Program-made: the position numbers and the translations under genes | Notes under the pieces: model-generated | The model's input: the letters and a program-made list of their open reading frames with translations, nothing else | The model's database searches: none | Told to the model about the DNA's origin: nothing | Assembly (NCBI RefSeq): GCF_030651835.1 | Contig: NZ_JAUSBX010000031.1 | Location: forward strand, 1 to 62,954 | Origin: Methylicorpusculum sp. | Lineage (GTDB): Bacteria > Pseudomonadota > Gammaproteobacteria > Methylococcales > Methylomonadaceae | Reading direction: 5' to 3' | DNA length: 62,954 bases | Part shown: positions 54,408-62,941 of the stretch, piece after piece | Layout of the letters: every line of letters starts with the position of its first letter | How positions within the stretch are numbered: the stretch's first letter is position 1

Positions 54408-54621
54408 CAGCAATTCCCAAATTGATAATTTCAGCGTCATTTTGGACAGGGAAAGGTCTTTCGAGGAACGCCGTGAAGCCTATGTGTGAGGGCTTGACAG
54501 CAGCATCTGACTGCCAAGGAGGGTGGAAATGCAGATTTTGTCCGGAATAAAAATCTGCCCTGCTGCCGACATCCTCAAAAAACTTCCCCCAGCCCTTTTT
54601 CCGCCTCAAATTGAGAATCGC
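54408..54621. mobile_element. Family B miniature element, copy 5, with nested insertion
   Basis: Inverted relative to copy 1. Ends CAGCAATTCCCAAATTG and (read inward) CCAGCGATTCTCAATTTGA. The central block is split between GACAGCAGCATC and CCTGCTGCCGACATCCTC by 51 extra bases (54507-54557), which contain their own hairpin GCAGATTTT/AAAATCTGC. No coding capacity. Confidence 0.75.
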
Positions 54622-54801
54622 TGGGGTTGAACTGTGACTGGATAGAGGGAAATGTTTCTGTTAAATTGCATATCAATGTCATTAAGCCTTTGAATTTAAT
54701 TAATTATGAATTACGGTTTTTTGTCATTACTCGTTGAAGGATCCAGGGACGGATTAATTCCACGTTTCCTAAACTATAAAAATAATAATGAGGGGGAAGT
54801 T

Positions 54802-55500
54802 ATGATGGCAACAGAAATAGTGGTGACTTGGGTCGGCGTCAGTGTCGTAGCCGTGGTTTCAGCATTACAGCTTGCAGTCAGTTTGATAGAAAAAAAACGC
54901 CTTAATCGAGAGATTAATGAGTTGAAATTAGTGGATGATAAAACGGCTCAACATGATGCGATTCGCAGAATAAGGTTGGCTTGGGGACATGATACCGGTG
55001 CGCTGCATTGGTCATTTGTCTTGCAAGCGTTATTTACCGTCATAGTATTTTCCTTGCTTCTTTGGTGGGGTATTTACTTAATGAATCAAATGTTTTACGA
55101 ATGGGCCGCATTAAGTGTTAGTTTTGCTTTGTTAACAGTGAGTGTGACGCTTTTTGTATGGCAAGGGATCAAGTATAGGTCTGCGTGTCTGGAGAGTCTG
55201 AACGGTTCGGTTGACCTTGACGAACAATCAGATGAACCCGAGAGTGTAATTAAGGCTTCTCCGATTATCGAAGCCACCCGTTCAAACATCAATTCTGAGC
55301 CTGATTTATCTCAATCAGCACCGGCTAAATTGCCAGAAGATTCGGTATTAAGACGACACCATATGAGTTTGATAGTGAGTCAAATTGAGGATGAGTTGGG
55401 CGAAAGGCCCGTCGATTCAGTATTAGTGCGTCATTATGATCATCTCGTTCTTTCTGAATTAATGAGGCGTTTAGAGATAGAGGACCATACTTTTTTTTAG
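54802..55500 (+). CDS. Membrane protein of unknown function with C-terminal tandem motif
   Basis: 232 residues from the ATG at 54802, set by AGGGGGA at 54791-54797; the in-frame ATG at 54706 lacks any ribosome site. Two N-terminal and mid helices (about 6-26 and 68-115) flank a charged linker (KKRLNREINELK). The last 55 residues hold two similar units, DSVLRRHHMSLIVSQ and DSVLVRHYDHLVLSE, a short repeat motif seen at the end of some proteobacterial membrane proteins. No family name is recognised. Confidence 0.75.
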   Translation: MMATEIVVTWVGVSVVAVVSALQLAVSLIEKKRLNREINELKLVDDKTAQHDAIRRIRLAWGHDTGALHWSFVLQALFTVIVFSLLLWWGIYLMNQMFYEWAALSVSFALLTVSVTLFVWQGIKYRSACLESLNGSVDLDEQSDEPESVIKASPIIEATRSNINSEPDLSQSAPAKLPEDSVLRRHHMSLIVSQIEDELGERPVDSVLVRHYDHLVLSELMRRLEIEDHTFF

Positions 55501-55552
55501 GTTAACGTTTCTGATGCGTTTCAATGCTAAGAAAAATTCGACAAGGTAGGGC

Positions 55553-55597
55553 GGGAGCAATGCCAAATTTGTGATTGAAAGGTATTGCTCCTTTTCA
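55553..55597 (+). terminator. Rho-independent terminator
   Basis: GGAGCAAT with a 22-nt loop and ATTGCTCC followed by TTTTCATT, 50 bp after the preceding stop codon. The long loop lowers certainty slightly. Confidence 0.65.
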
Positions 55598-55748
55598 TTA
55601 TCCATGTGCTCATACAAACCAAGCACTAATGCGTTAATCTAAATAGGCAATGCCTTCCTATTGCAATAGTTTATTTCATAGATAACTACTATCGTTAATA
55701 GATTGTTTTTTAAAATACTTTTATTCTTTTGATTCAGGATATGGAAGT

Positions 55749-55808
55749 TTGTCAATTGACAATTGAAGATTTCTTGACAACTTAGAGTTCAATGAAACTC
55801 GTTTCATT
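55749..55808 (+). promoter_or_regulatory. Twin palindromes before the DUF1289 gene
   Basis: TTGTCAATTGACAA (55749-55762), a perfect 14-bp palindrome, and AATGAAAC-TC-GTTTCATT (55791-55808), 8-bp arms, bracket a TTGACA (55774-55779). This looks like a promoter with two dimer operators. The rest of the 329-bp gap from 55501 is AT-rich with no gene. Confidence 0.4.
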
Positions 55809-55829
55809 TTTATACGGAGAAAAGTGAAA

Positions 55830-56048
55830 ATGATAAGTTATCCTGAGCGGGTGAAATCGCCCTGTGTTGGTAATTGTTGTCTGAATGAATCAGACGTTTG
55901 TGTGGGCTGTTTTAGATCGCTACAGGAGATAAAAAGCTGGTCAGTTGCCGATGATCAATTGCGTCTTCAAATTATTATGAATACCCGAAACCGTGAGTAC
56001 GCATCGACTAAAAGACAATTGATATTGACAGCGTGCGACAATGATTAA
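55830..56048 (+). CDS. DUF1289 family cysteine-rich protein
   Basis: 72 residues from the ATG at 55830, with GGAGA at 55816-55820 as the ribosome site (a GTG at 55824 is less likely). Four conserved cysteines in SPCVGNCCLNESDVCVGCF define DUF1289, a small predicted metal-binding or Fe-S protein seen widely in gammaproteobacteria. Function unknown; a role in redox or metal handling is only a guess. It opens a run of small genes that continue to the metal-ATPase cluster. Confidence 0.88.
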   Translation: MISYPERVKSPCVGNCCLNESDVCVGCFRSLQEIKSWSVADDQLRLQIIMNTRNREYASTKRQLILTACDND

Positions 56049-56160
56049 AAGGCAGATTGATAAGGCTTGTTTCCAAGACAATGCAGTATGGAATTAGATT
56101 TGTCAGGTTTAATTATTTTGGGCATCGGCCCAGGTCGATTTCAAATTTAGAGGGGGAGAT

Positions 56161-56295
56161 ATGAGTTTAGGTATGATTTCAAAGTTGCTTTTCTTTGTGT
56201 TGTGGCCATTTTTGTTGTTACTTATATATTACTTGTGGGATAAGGAGGGGTTTAAAAGAAAATATGAAGAATTGAAAAAAGATGGTTTCAATTAA
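56161..56295 (+). CDS. Small single-helix membrane protein
   Basis: 44 residues. A central hydrophobic helix (LLFFVLWPFLLLLIYYLW) is followed by a charged tail (DKEGFKRKYEELKKDG). GAGGGGGAG right before the ATG is a strong Shine-Dalgarno, and stop/start positions are tidy. The gene is 20 bp before the DUF2956 gene, so the two are likely cotranscribed. Similar small tails occur on oxidase or transporter accessory subunits, but I cannot assign one. Confidence 0.65.
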   Translation: MSLGMISKLLFFVLWPFLLLLIYYLWDKEGFKRKYEELKKDGFN

Positions 56296-56315
56296 GCAGA
56301 TGTAAAATCCAAACA

Positions 56316-56660
56316 ATGACAGCAAAAACGAAATATGATCAGCCATCCGAAGAAACTCGGGAGCAGGCCTTACAAATTGCAAAAGCAATCCAGAGGCCTG
56401 GCCAAACCAAAGAGCAGACTAAGCTTGTAAGCCAAGGCATTCAGAAAGGGATTGAAATTTATAAAAAACAGCAAAAAGCTAAAGCAAGAGAGTTAGATAA
56501 AAAAAGGAAAAAACCAACTAGCGTGACATCCGATGACTTTGATAAGAATACCAATAATGACATTCCTATTGTTATTTATAAGCAGAGCCTATTGCCTTGG
56601 ATGCTTTTAGGCATTTCATGGTTGGCTGTGTTGTTGTTTTATCTGGCAGGGAATCAGTAA
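56316..56660 (+). CDS. DUF2956 family protein
   Basis: 114 residues. A highly charged N-terminal two-thirds with the family core QKGIEIYKKQQKAKARELDK near 45-64, and one C-terminal membrane helix (LPWMLLGISWLAVLLFYLAG). DUF2956 proteins are small gammaproteobacterial membrane proteins of unknown role. The charged part is probably coiled coil and cytosolic. Weak ribosome site, consistent with coupling to the small gene upstream. Confidence 0.85.
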   Translation: MTAKTKYDQPSEETREQALQIAKAIQRPGQTKEQTKLVSQGIQKGIEIYKKQQKAKARELDKKRKKPTSVTSDDFDKNTNNDIPIVIYKQSLLPWMLLGISWLAVLLFYLAGNQ

Positions 56661-56740
56661 AATCTCCATAAACAGAGCATTGGGATAGGCCTCCCCAATA
56701 AAACTGTGTCAAATAACACAACTTAATAAGGGCCATTAGT

Positions 56741-57106
56741 TTACAGGCCGAACTCTAAAATCAGCTTCATCGAAACATAGATGACTAATCCTACCGCCAA
56801 GACATGAATTATAAACCTGTAAAAATTTTGATGCAGGTATCCAAAAAAACCGGGCATCTTTCCTTCCTTGATGAGTTGTTGATAAAGTTGCCGTTGAGTT
56901 ATTGCCCTTTTGTCTTGGTAGTCATTTAATAAATGAGTCGCCTTATCAAACTGCAAGTCATCACGGACCCAGATAGCCGGCATTGAAATGCCCCAGTTTC
57001 CTGGTGGGGTTTCGTAATAATCAATATTATTTTCCTGCAATATCGTTCTGATGTCTTCCGCTTCATCATCCGGTACGTTCCTTAAAGAAAACAGTAATTT
57101 GCTCAT
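56741..57106 (-). CDS. DUF6164 family protein
   Basis: 121 residues. The N-terminal soluble domain matches the DUF6164 pattern (LLFSLRNVPDDEAEDIRTIL... WGISMPAIWV) with a DUF2007-like alpha/beta fold. Helices at about 85-115 form a membrane hairpin (FYRFIIHVLAVGLVIYVSMKL). The family is common in gammaproteobacteria and of unknown function. Single gene on the minus strand among plus-strand neighbours. Confidence 0.85.
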   Translation of the reverse strand: MSKLLFSLRNVPDDEAEDIRTILQENNIDYYETPPGNWGISMPAIWVRDDLQFDKATHLLNDYQDKRAITQRQLYQQLIKEGKMPGFFGYLHQNFYRFIIHVLAVGLVIYVSMKLILEFGL

Positions 57107-57463
57107 GGATATCTGTTAATTCGATTTAAATTATTTTTCTATTCATATTCTGATGAAATAGAGGTGTATCGGCATTTTAATACGACAAGCCTGTTTACGT
57201 ATTAAATAAACGGCCTGATTTTATGGGAATGCTCCGATTTTGACTGTTGAATCAGGCACTTGTTACTCTAGTTCTAAGGCAGAGTTGAAAATAAAATAGG
57301 TTAAATAACATATTTAAACTAGGTTATTTAACCTATTTTAGAGGTTTATTGTTTTCAGTGTGAATGTAAGTACATATAAAACAATGAGTTAAAAACTGGT
57401 ATTAATCGTGCAAATAATAGGGAAATTGTTTATTAACAAACTTGAAATAAAGAGGTCAGAATA
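57107..57463. other. Divergent AT-rich region with a long perfect palindrome
   Basis: 357 bp between DUF6164 (minus) and the metal-cluster small gene (plus). Its main feature is the inverted repeat at 57292-57340. Otherwise no gene or clear promoter is seen; the plus-strand gene has AGAGG before its start. Confidence 0.45.
57292..57340. repeat. 18-bp perfect inverted repeat
   Basis: TAAAATAGGTTAAATAAC and GTTATTTAACCTATTTTA, separated by 13 bases. AT-rich stem without a following T-run, so not a standard terminator. It could be a cooperative operator, a miniature element remnant or a structured leader. Confidence 0.7.
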
Positions 57464-57685
57464 ATGAGTCAGGATTTATCTCGTACTGTTGAAACAAGTA
57501 ATACTGGTTCTTTACTAATAGGAACAGGTTTAGCTGTTGCGTCGATGATCTTGGTACCTGCCTTGGCCATGCGTTTGGGGTTGGGTGCAAGCCTTACAGG
57601 AGCGCTGCGTATTGCTTTAATGAAGGCGTCCAGTAAAGCGACAAATAGCAAACCGAAAATGTCTGCTTCTCAAGAATGCCATTGA
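57464..57685 (+). CDS. Small membrane protein at the head of the metal-ATPase cluster
   Basis: 73 residues. One central membrane helix or helix pair (SLLIGTGLAVASMILVPALA) with a glycine-rich turn (LGLGASLTGAL) and a short polar tail ending ECH, which could bind metal. No family recognised. It precedes a cluster of small metal-related proteins and the P1B-ATPase, and is separated from them by a terminator, so it is transcribed alone or is a transcript-shared leader gene. Confidence 0.7.
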   Translation: MSQDLSRTVETSNTGSLLIGTGLAVASMILVPALAMRLGLGASLTGALRIALMKASSKATNSKPKMSASQECH

Positions 57686-57780
57686 ACAGCTTTGCTTATT
57701 GCTTAAGGCATGACGAATAGAGGTTCTGGTTTTTTTTAAATCCTTGAAAATTGGTTCTCTTGGTTGCTAAGAATTTTAGT

Positions 57781-57814
57781 AAACCCGCTCAAGCGTTTAT
57801 GAGCGGGTTTTTTT
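57781..57814 (+). terminator. Rho-independent terminator
   Basis: AAACCCGCTC and GAGCGGGTTT, 10-bp stem, 10-nt loop, followed by TTTT. Ends the gene at 57464. Confidence 0.88.
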
Positions 57815-57911
57815 ATGGGATAGAGATTTGGACTGGCACAAAATGCCGGTTGTGAGAGTGTATGTCTTTTGTTAATATCCCTTGTGTTATAAGAAGGCTG
57901 AAGAAATAAAA

Positions 57912-58079
57912 ATGAACGATACTAAGCAAGTTTGCGATCTCTGCGGATTAACTGTCGAAACGCCCGGGTTTACACTTAAAACAACGGAAGGCGATAAAGC
58001 GTTTTGTTGCGAGGGGTGCAAAGGTATTTATCAAATGCTTCACGAAGATCAAATTTTGCCGGACTCGGAACAAGTTTAA
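57912..58079 (+). CDS. Stand-alone metal-binding domain like the N-terminus of CcoI/FixI ATPases
   Basis: 55 residues from the ATG at 57912. Cysteine pattern VCDLCGLTV ... FCCEGCKGIYQML matches the putative metal-binding domain (PF12156-like) normally fused in front of P1B-type ATPases that supply copper to cbb3 oxidases. Here it is a separate small protein beside a metal ATPase lacking that domain, so it is likely its detached chaperone or regulator. An upstream TTG-started version (57882) is less credible. Confidence 0.75.
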   Translation: MNDTKQVCDLCGLTVETPGFTLKTTEGDKAFCCEGCKGIYQMLHEDQILPDSEQV

Positions 58080-58121
58080 TTTGGCGCTGCTACTTATATA
58101 AATTGTTAAGGAAAATAAACT

Positions 58122-58394
58122 ATGAAACATGCTCACGGTGGTAATTCAATGTCAAAAGAAATAGTTAAGGGTTCAATGGCTTCTGCTACGGTATATAGCG
58201 GTGGTAAGTTGTTAAGCAATGCTGCGAAACACCCTGTTATTGTCTTCGGTCTAGGTGTTGTAGCGGGTTACCTGGTTTACAAATACCGCAAAGAAATCGT
58301 CTCTGGGGCAACAAAAGCGGTGGATGCCGGTAAAGATTTTGTTCTACATCAAAAAGAAAATCTTGAAGACTTAGTGGCTGAAACTAAAGAATAA
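58122..58394 (+). CDS. Small helical membrane protein, candidate P-ATPase accessory (PacL-like arrangement)
   Basis: 90 residues, AAGGA Shine-Dalgarno. It begins MKHAHGGN, a possible metal-binding histidine motif, then a single membrane helix (HPVIVFGLGVVAGYLVYKY, about 47-65) and an amphipathic C-terminal helix (TKAVDAGKDFVLHQKENLED). In size and shape it resembles the mycobacterial PacL/DUF1490 proteins that partner P1B-ATPases as metal chaperones, although sequence kinship is not evident. A terminator follows before the HMA-like gene. Confidence 0.65.
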   Translation: MKHAHGGNSMSKEIVKGSMASATVYSGGKLLSNAAKHPVIVFGLGVVAGYLVYKYRKEIVSGATKAVDAGKDFVLHQKENLEDLVAETKE

Positions 58395-58444
58395 ATGTTG
58401 AGTTTTAACCCTTTTTCGTGATTCACGGGAAAATGAATAGTTAT

Positions 58445-58494
58445 AAACGGGTGCTTTCTTGTTAGATTGAACAGAGCACCCGTTTTTATTTTTA
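58445..58494 (+). terminator. Rho-independent terminator
   Basis: AAACGGGTGCT and AGCACCCGTTT, perfect 11-bp stem with a 19-nt loop, then TTATTTTTA. Its presence makes the in-frame start at 58467 unlikely for the next gene. Confidence 0.85.
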
Positions 58495-58511
58495 TATTTG
58501 CTGAAGTTTTT

Positions 58512-59120
58512 ATGGCTATTCAAAAAGAGTTTGTGTTGCGTTATCAGGAAGAGGGGCATGTTCGTTTTGGTGTGCCGGAAAAAGTATGTAATAAGGAAGT
58601 TGCTGAAACCTTAATAAAGGCAATCAGAGCTATCGATGGTGTTTACAGAGTTAACCTGTATCGAAACCAAAAAAAATTATCCATCCGTTTTCATGCTTCC
58701 GTATGCGAATTTAAATCTTTGGCAAAGCAGCTTTTTGAGATTCTCGCAAATCTTGAAAAAAAAGGAGCGCTAGTTGCCTCGCCCAGTCTACGCGGACCTG
58801 CTTTCTTAAATAGAAAGGTTAAAACGAACAGGTTTTCCCCTTTATCATGGATTAAAGAAAAGATAAACAACACCAAGGAAACGGTCCATGCCGCTAGAGT
58901 GTTAACAAGGGTTACTTTAAAAAAGCCAAAGTCGTTCATCAATGATCCTGAAAAAGCGGTTGTTGATTTCCTTAATGATATTCTGGTGCTTTTCCTCATC
59001 AAATTACACTGGCAAAACATAACGCAACAATGGATTGTAAAACCATTTAAGTATCGCTATGAGTGGATGGCGCTTTTTTATATGTTTTTTCTTCTGATTA
59101 GATCGCGTAAAGCTAAATAA
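58512..59120 (+). CDS. HMA-like (HMA_2 type) domain protein
   Basis: 202 residues from the ATG at 58512. The first 90 residues form an HMA-like ferredoxin fold (GHVRFGVPEKVCNKEVAETL ... DGVYRVNLYRNQKKLSIRFH) lacking the CxxC metal motif. The C-terminal part is basic and helical with a possible membrane segment at 180-198 (WMALFYMFFLLIRS). It is close in type to the N-terminal domain of the following ATPase, and probably serves as a docking or regulatory partner. Weak ribosome site. Confidence 0.72.
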   Translation: MAIQKEFVLRYQEEGHVRFGVPEKVCNKEVAETLIKAIRAIDGVYRVNLYRNQKKLSIRFHASVCEFKSLAKQLFEILANLEKKGALVASPSLRGPAFLNRKVKTNRFSPLSWIKEKINNTKETVHAARVLTRVTLKKPKSFINDPEKAVVDFLNDILVLFLIKLHWQNITQQWIVKPFKYRYEWMALFYMFFLLIRSRKAK

Positions 59121-59220
59121 GCTGTGTTTGCGATGTGTTTTATTATCTCTTGAATTAGCTTTAAACACGTTCCTTGGCCCTGAACAAAAGATTAATAGTA
59201 TGGGCTCTATATTTTCCTGA

Positions 59221-61692
59221 ATGGTTGCAAGTGAAATGGATATGGATACACCCGCAGTTATGCCTAAAAACTTTCGACTGGTTCATCAGTTGACCAGACG
59301 TATCAGAATTATATCTCCGGTTCTTAAAAATGATCAGGAACGCAGCTATATCTTCGAAATCCTTATAAAAAAGCGGCCTGAAGTAAAGTCTGTCAGGTCG
59401 GTTTATGCATTAGGCTCAGTGGTTATTGAGTTCGATCCTGCCAGTTTGCCAAAGAAAAACTTATTGATACTGATAGATGCAATTCTTGGAAATGTTGCGC
59501 ATAAGCAATCGGCTCAGCAAAAGCAGGCGGGAAAAATATTTGATGGTCCCGAGCATGAAATTGATTTGGCAATAGAAGGCATGACGTGCGCATCTTGTGC
59601 TTTGTTGATTGAAATGGTGCTAAAAAGAGATTCGCGAATAAAACGGGCCAGTGTGAATTTTGGCACGGAAACACTGACTGTTCATGGGCAGCTGAATAAA
59701 GTAGATGTGTCGGCAAAAGTAGAGACATTAGGTTATAAGACCTATTCCGTCGATACTTTGTCACAACGAAAGATACTCATTGAAAAGGAGCAACAGCGAA
59801 TCCTTGTCGCTCGCCGCCGTTTTATCTGGTCGGCAATTTTGAGTACCCCCGTCATTGTTACTGGGATGGCCATGACTTCATCGCGTCCGCTGCATTGGAT
59901 GCAGTTCCTGTTAACTACACCTGTGGTTTTTTGGTCCGGTGGCCAATTTTTTATAAAAGCATGGCGTCTGGCAAAACAGCGGGCGGCTAATATGGATTCG
60001 CTGATTGCCTTGGGTGTGGGTTCGGCTTACGGTTACAGTCTGCCTGCATTATACAGGCAAAGAGGACATCTTTATTTTGAAGCGGGCGCGGCGATCATTA
60101 CCTTTGTTTTGCTCGGCCGATATCTTGAAGAGCGGGCAAAAGGAAAGGCCGGAGAGGCCATCAGGAAATTGGTTGACTTGCAGCCGCAAACAGCAACGCT
60201 GCTTAAAAACGGTGAGGAAACAATAGTACCGGTTGATGATGTTGTTATTGACGATGTTCTGCTGGTGCGGCCGGGCGAAAAAATTCCAACAGACTGCATA
60301 GTAATCTTTGGCGTGTCTACAGTTGATGAGTCCATGGTTACCGGAGAAAGTTTGCCCGTAGTAAAAGAAACGGGGCATAAGGTGATTGGTGGCTGTGTCA
60401 ATGGTAATGGTGTTTTGCGAGTCCGTGCAACCGCAGTAGGCATGGATACGGTGCTTGCCGGTATCGTTCACATGGTCGATCAGGCACAGTCCACCAAACT
60501 GCCGATCCAGAAACAAGTCGATAAAATTTCCGCTGTATTCGTTCCATCGGTCATGCTGGTTTCAGGATTGACTATGGCGGGATGGTTATTAGCTGGAGCG
60601 CCATTCTCTTTTGCATTTGGCAATGCGATAACAGTTTTGCTTATTGCTTGTCCGTGCGCTCTTGGACTGGCGACTCCCGCAGCAATTATGGTTGGAACCG
60701 GGCAGGCAGCAAGAGAAGGTATCTATATCCGCAACGGAGAAAGCCTTGAAACAGCTGCAAAATTAAACGCTATTGTTTTTGATAAAACCGGAACAATTAC
60801 AGAAGGTAAGCCAAATGTTGCGGCTATTGTTAATTTGTCCGAATTTGATCAATCAGAAGTAATTATGCTGGCAGCATCTGCCGAACACAGTTCTGAGCAT
60901 TTTCTCGGTAAGGCTATAGTTACTTATGCAAAGGAGCATGCAATTCAGCTTAAGGATGTAGCAAGTTTCGCCAGTGAAACAGGCAGAGGTATTGAAGCTT
61001 TTGTTGATGAAAAAAAGCTTGTCTTGGGGAATAAAGCCTGGCTGGTTGAGAAAGGGCTGCGGGTTGATAGGCTTTTAGAAGCGGCCGGCCAGTTTTCTGC
61101 AAAAGGAATGACGCCGGTATTTATGGCGATTGACGGCCTAGAAGCTGCCTTATTCGCAATTGCAGATAAGCCCCGGATTCAATCCCATGACGCAATAGCA
61201 AAGCTCAAAAAAATGGGCATCAAGACATTAATGGTTACAGGTGACACCGAAAAAACAGCAAATTACATTGCAGGCAAAGTAGGAATAGAAACTGTTATCG
61301 CAAATGCCAAGCCGGAGGATAAGCTCGCTATTATTCGACAGTTACAAAAAGAAGGTCAAAAAGTTGCAATGATAGGCGACGGCATTAACGATGCTCCTGC
61401 GTTGGCGGCGTCAGATGTGGGTTTTGCAATAGGAACAGGAACTGATATTGCCATTGAATCGGCAGATTTGACGCTGGTAAGTGGCGACATCTCAAAAGTG
61501 ACATCGGCTATCCAATTAAGTACCGATACGATACGTATCATCAAACAAAATTTATTTTGGGCATTTGGTTATAACACCATTGCTATCCCGGTTGCTGCTA
61601 TAGGCAAACTTAATCCCATGATCGCATCAGCTGCGATGGCCTTAAGTTCTGTATCAGTTATAGCTAATTCACTGCGATTGAATAAAAAATAG
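59221..61692 (+). CDS. P1B-type heavy-metal (probably copper) transporting ATPase
   Basis: 823 residues. Domain order: HMA_2-like domain (about 15-85), a classical HMA domain with M121-TCASC126, eight membrane helices with metal-selecting C477-P-C479 (CPCALG), the phosphorylation site D521-KTGT, TGES actuator motif (VTGESLPVV), and the [16 protein letters not shown] hinge. CPC plus a CxxC HMA indicate Cu(I) or Ag(I) export; Cu delivery to an oxidase is an alternative because a CcoI-like metal domain is encoded separately nearby. No copper chaperone of CopZ type is adjacent. Start at 59221; a start at 59236 is possible. Confidence 0.92.
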   Translation: MVASEMDMDTPAVMPKNFRLVHQLTRRIRIISPVLKNDQERSYIFEILIKKRPEVKSVRSVYALGSVVIEFDPASLPKKNLLILIDAILGNVAHKQSAQQKQAGKIFDGPEHEIDLAIEGMTCASCALLIEMVLKRDSRIKRASVNFGTETLTVHGQLNKVDVSAKVETLGYKTYSVDTLSQRKILIEKEQQRILVARRRFIWSAILSTPVIVTGMAMTSSRPLHWMQFLLTTPVVFWSGGQFFIKAWRLAKQRAANMDSLIALGVGSAYGYSLPALYRQRGHLYFEAGAAIITFVLLGRYLEERAKGKAGEAIRKLVDLQPQTATLLKNGEETIVPVDDVVIDDVLLVRPGEKIPTDCIVIFGVSTVDESMVTGESLPVVKETGHKVIGGCVNGNGVLRVRATAVGMDTVLAGIVHMVDQAQSTKLPIQKQVDKISAVFVPSVMLVSGLTMAGWLLAGAPFSFAFGNAITVLLIACPCALGLATPAAIMVGTGQAAREGIYIRNGESLETAAKLNAIVFDKTGTITEGKPNVAAIVNLSEFDQSEVIMLAASAEHSSEHFLGKAIVTYAKEHAIQLKDVASFASETGRGIEAFVDEKKLVLGNKAWLVEKGLRVDRLLEAAGQFSAKGMTPVFMAIDGLEAALFAIADKPRIQSHDAIAKLKKMGIKTLMVTGDTEKTANYIAGKVGIETVIANAKPEDKLAIIRQLQKEGQKVAMIGDGINDAPALAASDVGFAIGTGTDIAIESADLTLVSGDISKVTSAIQLSTDTIRIIKQNLFWAFGYNTIAIPVAAIGKLNPMIASAAMALSSVSVIANSLRLNKK

Positions 61693-61700
61693 AGGCACAA

Positions 61701-62528
61701 ATGGATCATTCGACGATGGATCACAGTATGCATGTCGCTGGGATGGTTGGCGGATTTGACTACGGATTGGCATTTGTTGCCGGAATACTGGGCAGTGGTC
61801 ATTGTTTAGGCATGTGCGGAGCCTTAGTGTCCGGCTATTTTATGAAAGCAGGCCCCAATAGAAGTTACTTGCCGTATTTTGCTTATCAATTAGCCCGCAT
61901 CTCGATATATACAATGGTAGGTTTCGCTGCCGCGGCTTTAGGGGTTGTTCTGGTATCAAGCGGTCTGTTTGGGAAGATGCAGAGTATTTTGCAAATGTTC
62001 ATAGGATCGGTTGTCATTTTTCTGGCTTTAGGGATACTAGGCTGGATACCTTTTCAGGGTTCAATCAAATTAATCCCAATGGGTGTGCTTAGAAGGGGCT
62101 ATGCAACCGCAAATACAAGAGGTCCTATAATAGGCGCCTCTATTGCAGGTGTGCTGAACGGACTTATGCCGTGCCCGTTGACATTTGCAATGGCTGTCCA
62201 AGCTACATCTGCGCCTTCGATTGGGGAGGGTGGATTGCTGATGCTGACTTTTGGGGCTGGAACTTTGCCTATGATGCTCTTTATCAGTATTGCGTTCGGC
62301 AAAATTAGTGCTCGTTTTCGAGGGTTAATGATGAAGTCGGCTGCTCTGATTATGATTATCATGGGAGCCAATACCATATACATGGGCTTGTCTTTTTATG
62401 TGCAGGAAAACTTTGGTCAGCATTCATTTTTGCATCATCTAAAAGATGAAATAGATGGGCTTATTCTTTTTTTAAAAGAATTTGTAAATTATTTAGTCGG
62501 CATGATGGATTCATTGCAGGAAAATTAA
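61701..62528 (+). CDS. SafE/DsbD_2-type membrane protein with Met/His-rich N-terminus
   Basis: 275 residues, about six membrane helices. The conserved pair SGHCLGMCGA near residue 32 and the second repeat (NGLMPCPLTFAMA) identify the UreH/SafE/DsbD_2-like family, members of which work in copper loading of cytochrome oxidase or metal export. The N-terminus (MDHSTMDHSMHV) looks like a copper-binding segment. AGAGG Shine-Dalgarno; it begins 8 bp after the ATPase stop codon, so the two form an operon and presumably one metal pathway. Confidence 0.85.
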   Translation: MDHSTMDHSMHVAGMVGGFDYGLAFVAGILGSGHCLGMCGALVSGYFMKAGPNRSYLPYFAYQLARISIYTMVGFAAAALGVVLVSSGLFGKMQSILQMFIGSVVIFLALGILGWIPFQGSIKLIPMGVLRRGYATANTRGPIIGASIAGVLNGLMPCPLTFAMAVQATSAPSIGEGGLLMLTFGAGTLPMMLFISIAFGKISARFRGLMMKSAALIMIIMGANTIYMGLSFYVQENFGQHSFLHHLKDEIDGLILFLKEFVNYLVGMMDSLQEN

Positions 62529-62550
62529 GTTCTCAATTGGTGGATAAGCG

Positions 62551-62760
62551 ATGCAAAATGATGATCAAATTGTAGAGTTGCAAATCAAAATAGCCTTTCA
62601 GGAAGATCTGATTCAGGAATTAAATGAAACTGTAATTTCTCAACAAGCTCAGATAGACAGGTTAAATAAAGCGTTTAGCATGATCAATGATCGAATTACC
62701 TCGGTCTGTGAAGAGATAGGTTATGTTAATCAAGGCGAGGAAATCCCGCCGCATTACTGA
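62551..62760 (+). CDS. slyX: SlyX-like protein
   Basis: 69 residues. All-helical coiled coil (VELQIKIAFQEDLIQELNET) ending in the family-typical PPHY. SlyX is a small conserved gammaproteobacterial protein of unknown role. It starts 22 bp after the SafE-type gene and may be part of its transcript. Confidence 0.9.
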   Translation: MQNDDQIVELQIKIAFQEDLIQELNETVISQQAQIDRLNKAFSMINDRITSVCEEIGYVNQGEEIPPHY

Positions 62761-62819
62761 ACACAGAGAGTCGTTGTACGCTTTGTTTTGTCAATCCAAA
62801 GAAAGATCAAAATAAAAGC

Positions 62820-62847
62820 TTGACAGAGTAAATAAACATTGTAGAAT
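62820..62847 (+). promoter_or_regulatory. Strong sigma70 promoter, first of a tandem pair
   Basis: TTGACA (62820-62825), 16-bp spacer, TAGAAT (62842-62847). One of two stacked strong promoters pointing off the right edge. Confidence 0.6.
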
Positions 62848-62913
62848 GTGCAGCTCTTCAGCGGTCAGGACGACGGTGAGGGGTCAGGGAGGGAAGAAAA
62901 GCCAAACAAGGTG

Positions 62914-62941
62914 TTGACAACGAAAAACGAGTCTGTATAAT
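62914..62941 (+). promoter_or_regulatory. Consensus sigma70 promoter, second of a tandem pair
   Basis: TTGACA (62914-62919), 16-bp spacer, TATAAT (62936-62941): both hexamers perfect. Tandem strong promoters are typical of rRNA or tRNA operons; the gene itself lies beyond the window. Confidence 0.7.

Noticed and set aside
54265-54609. Minus-strand frame after hppA
   Set aside because: It lies in the hppA terminator and a family B element.
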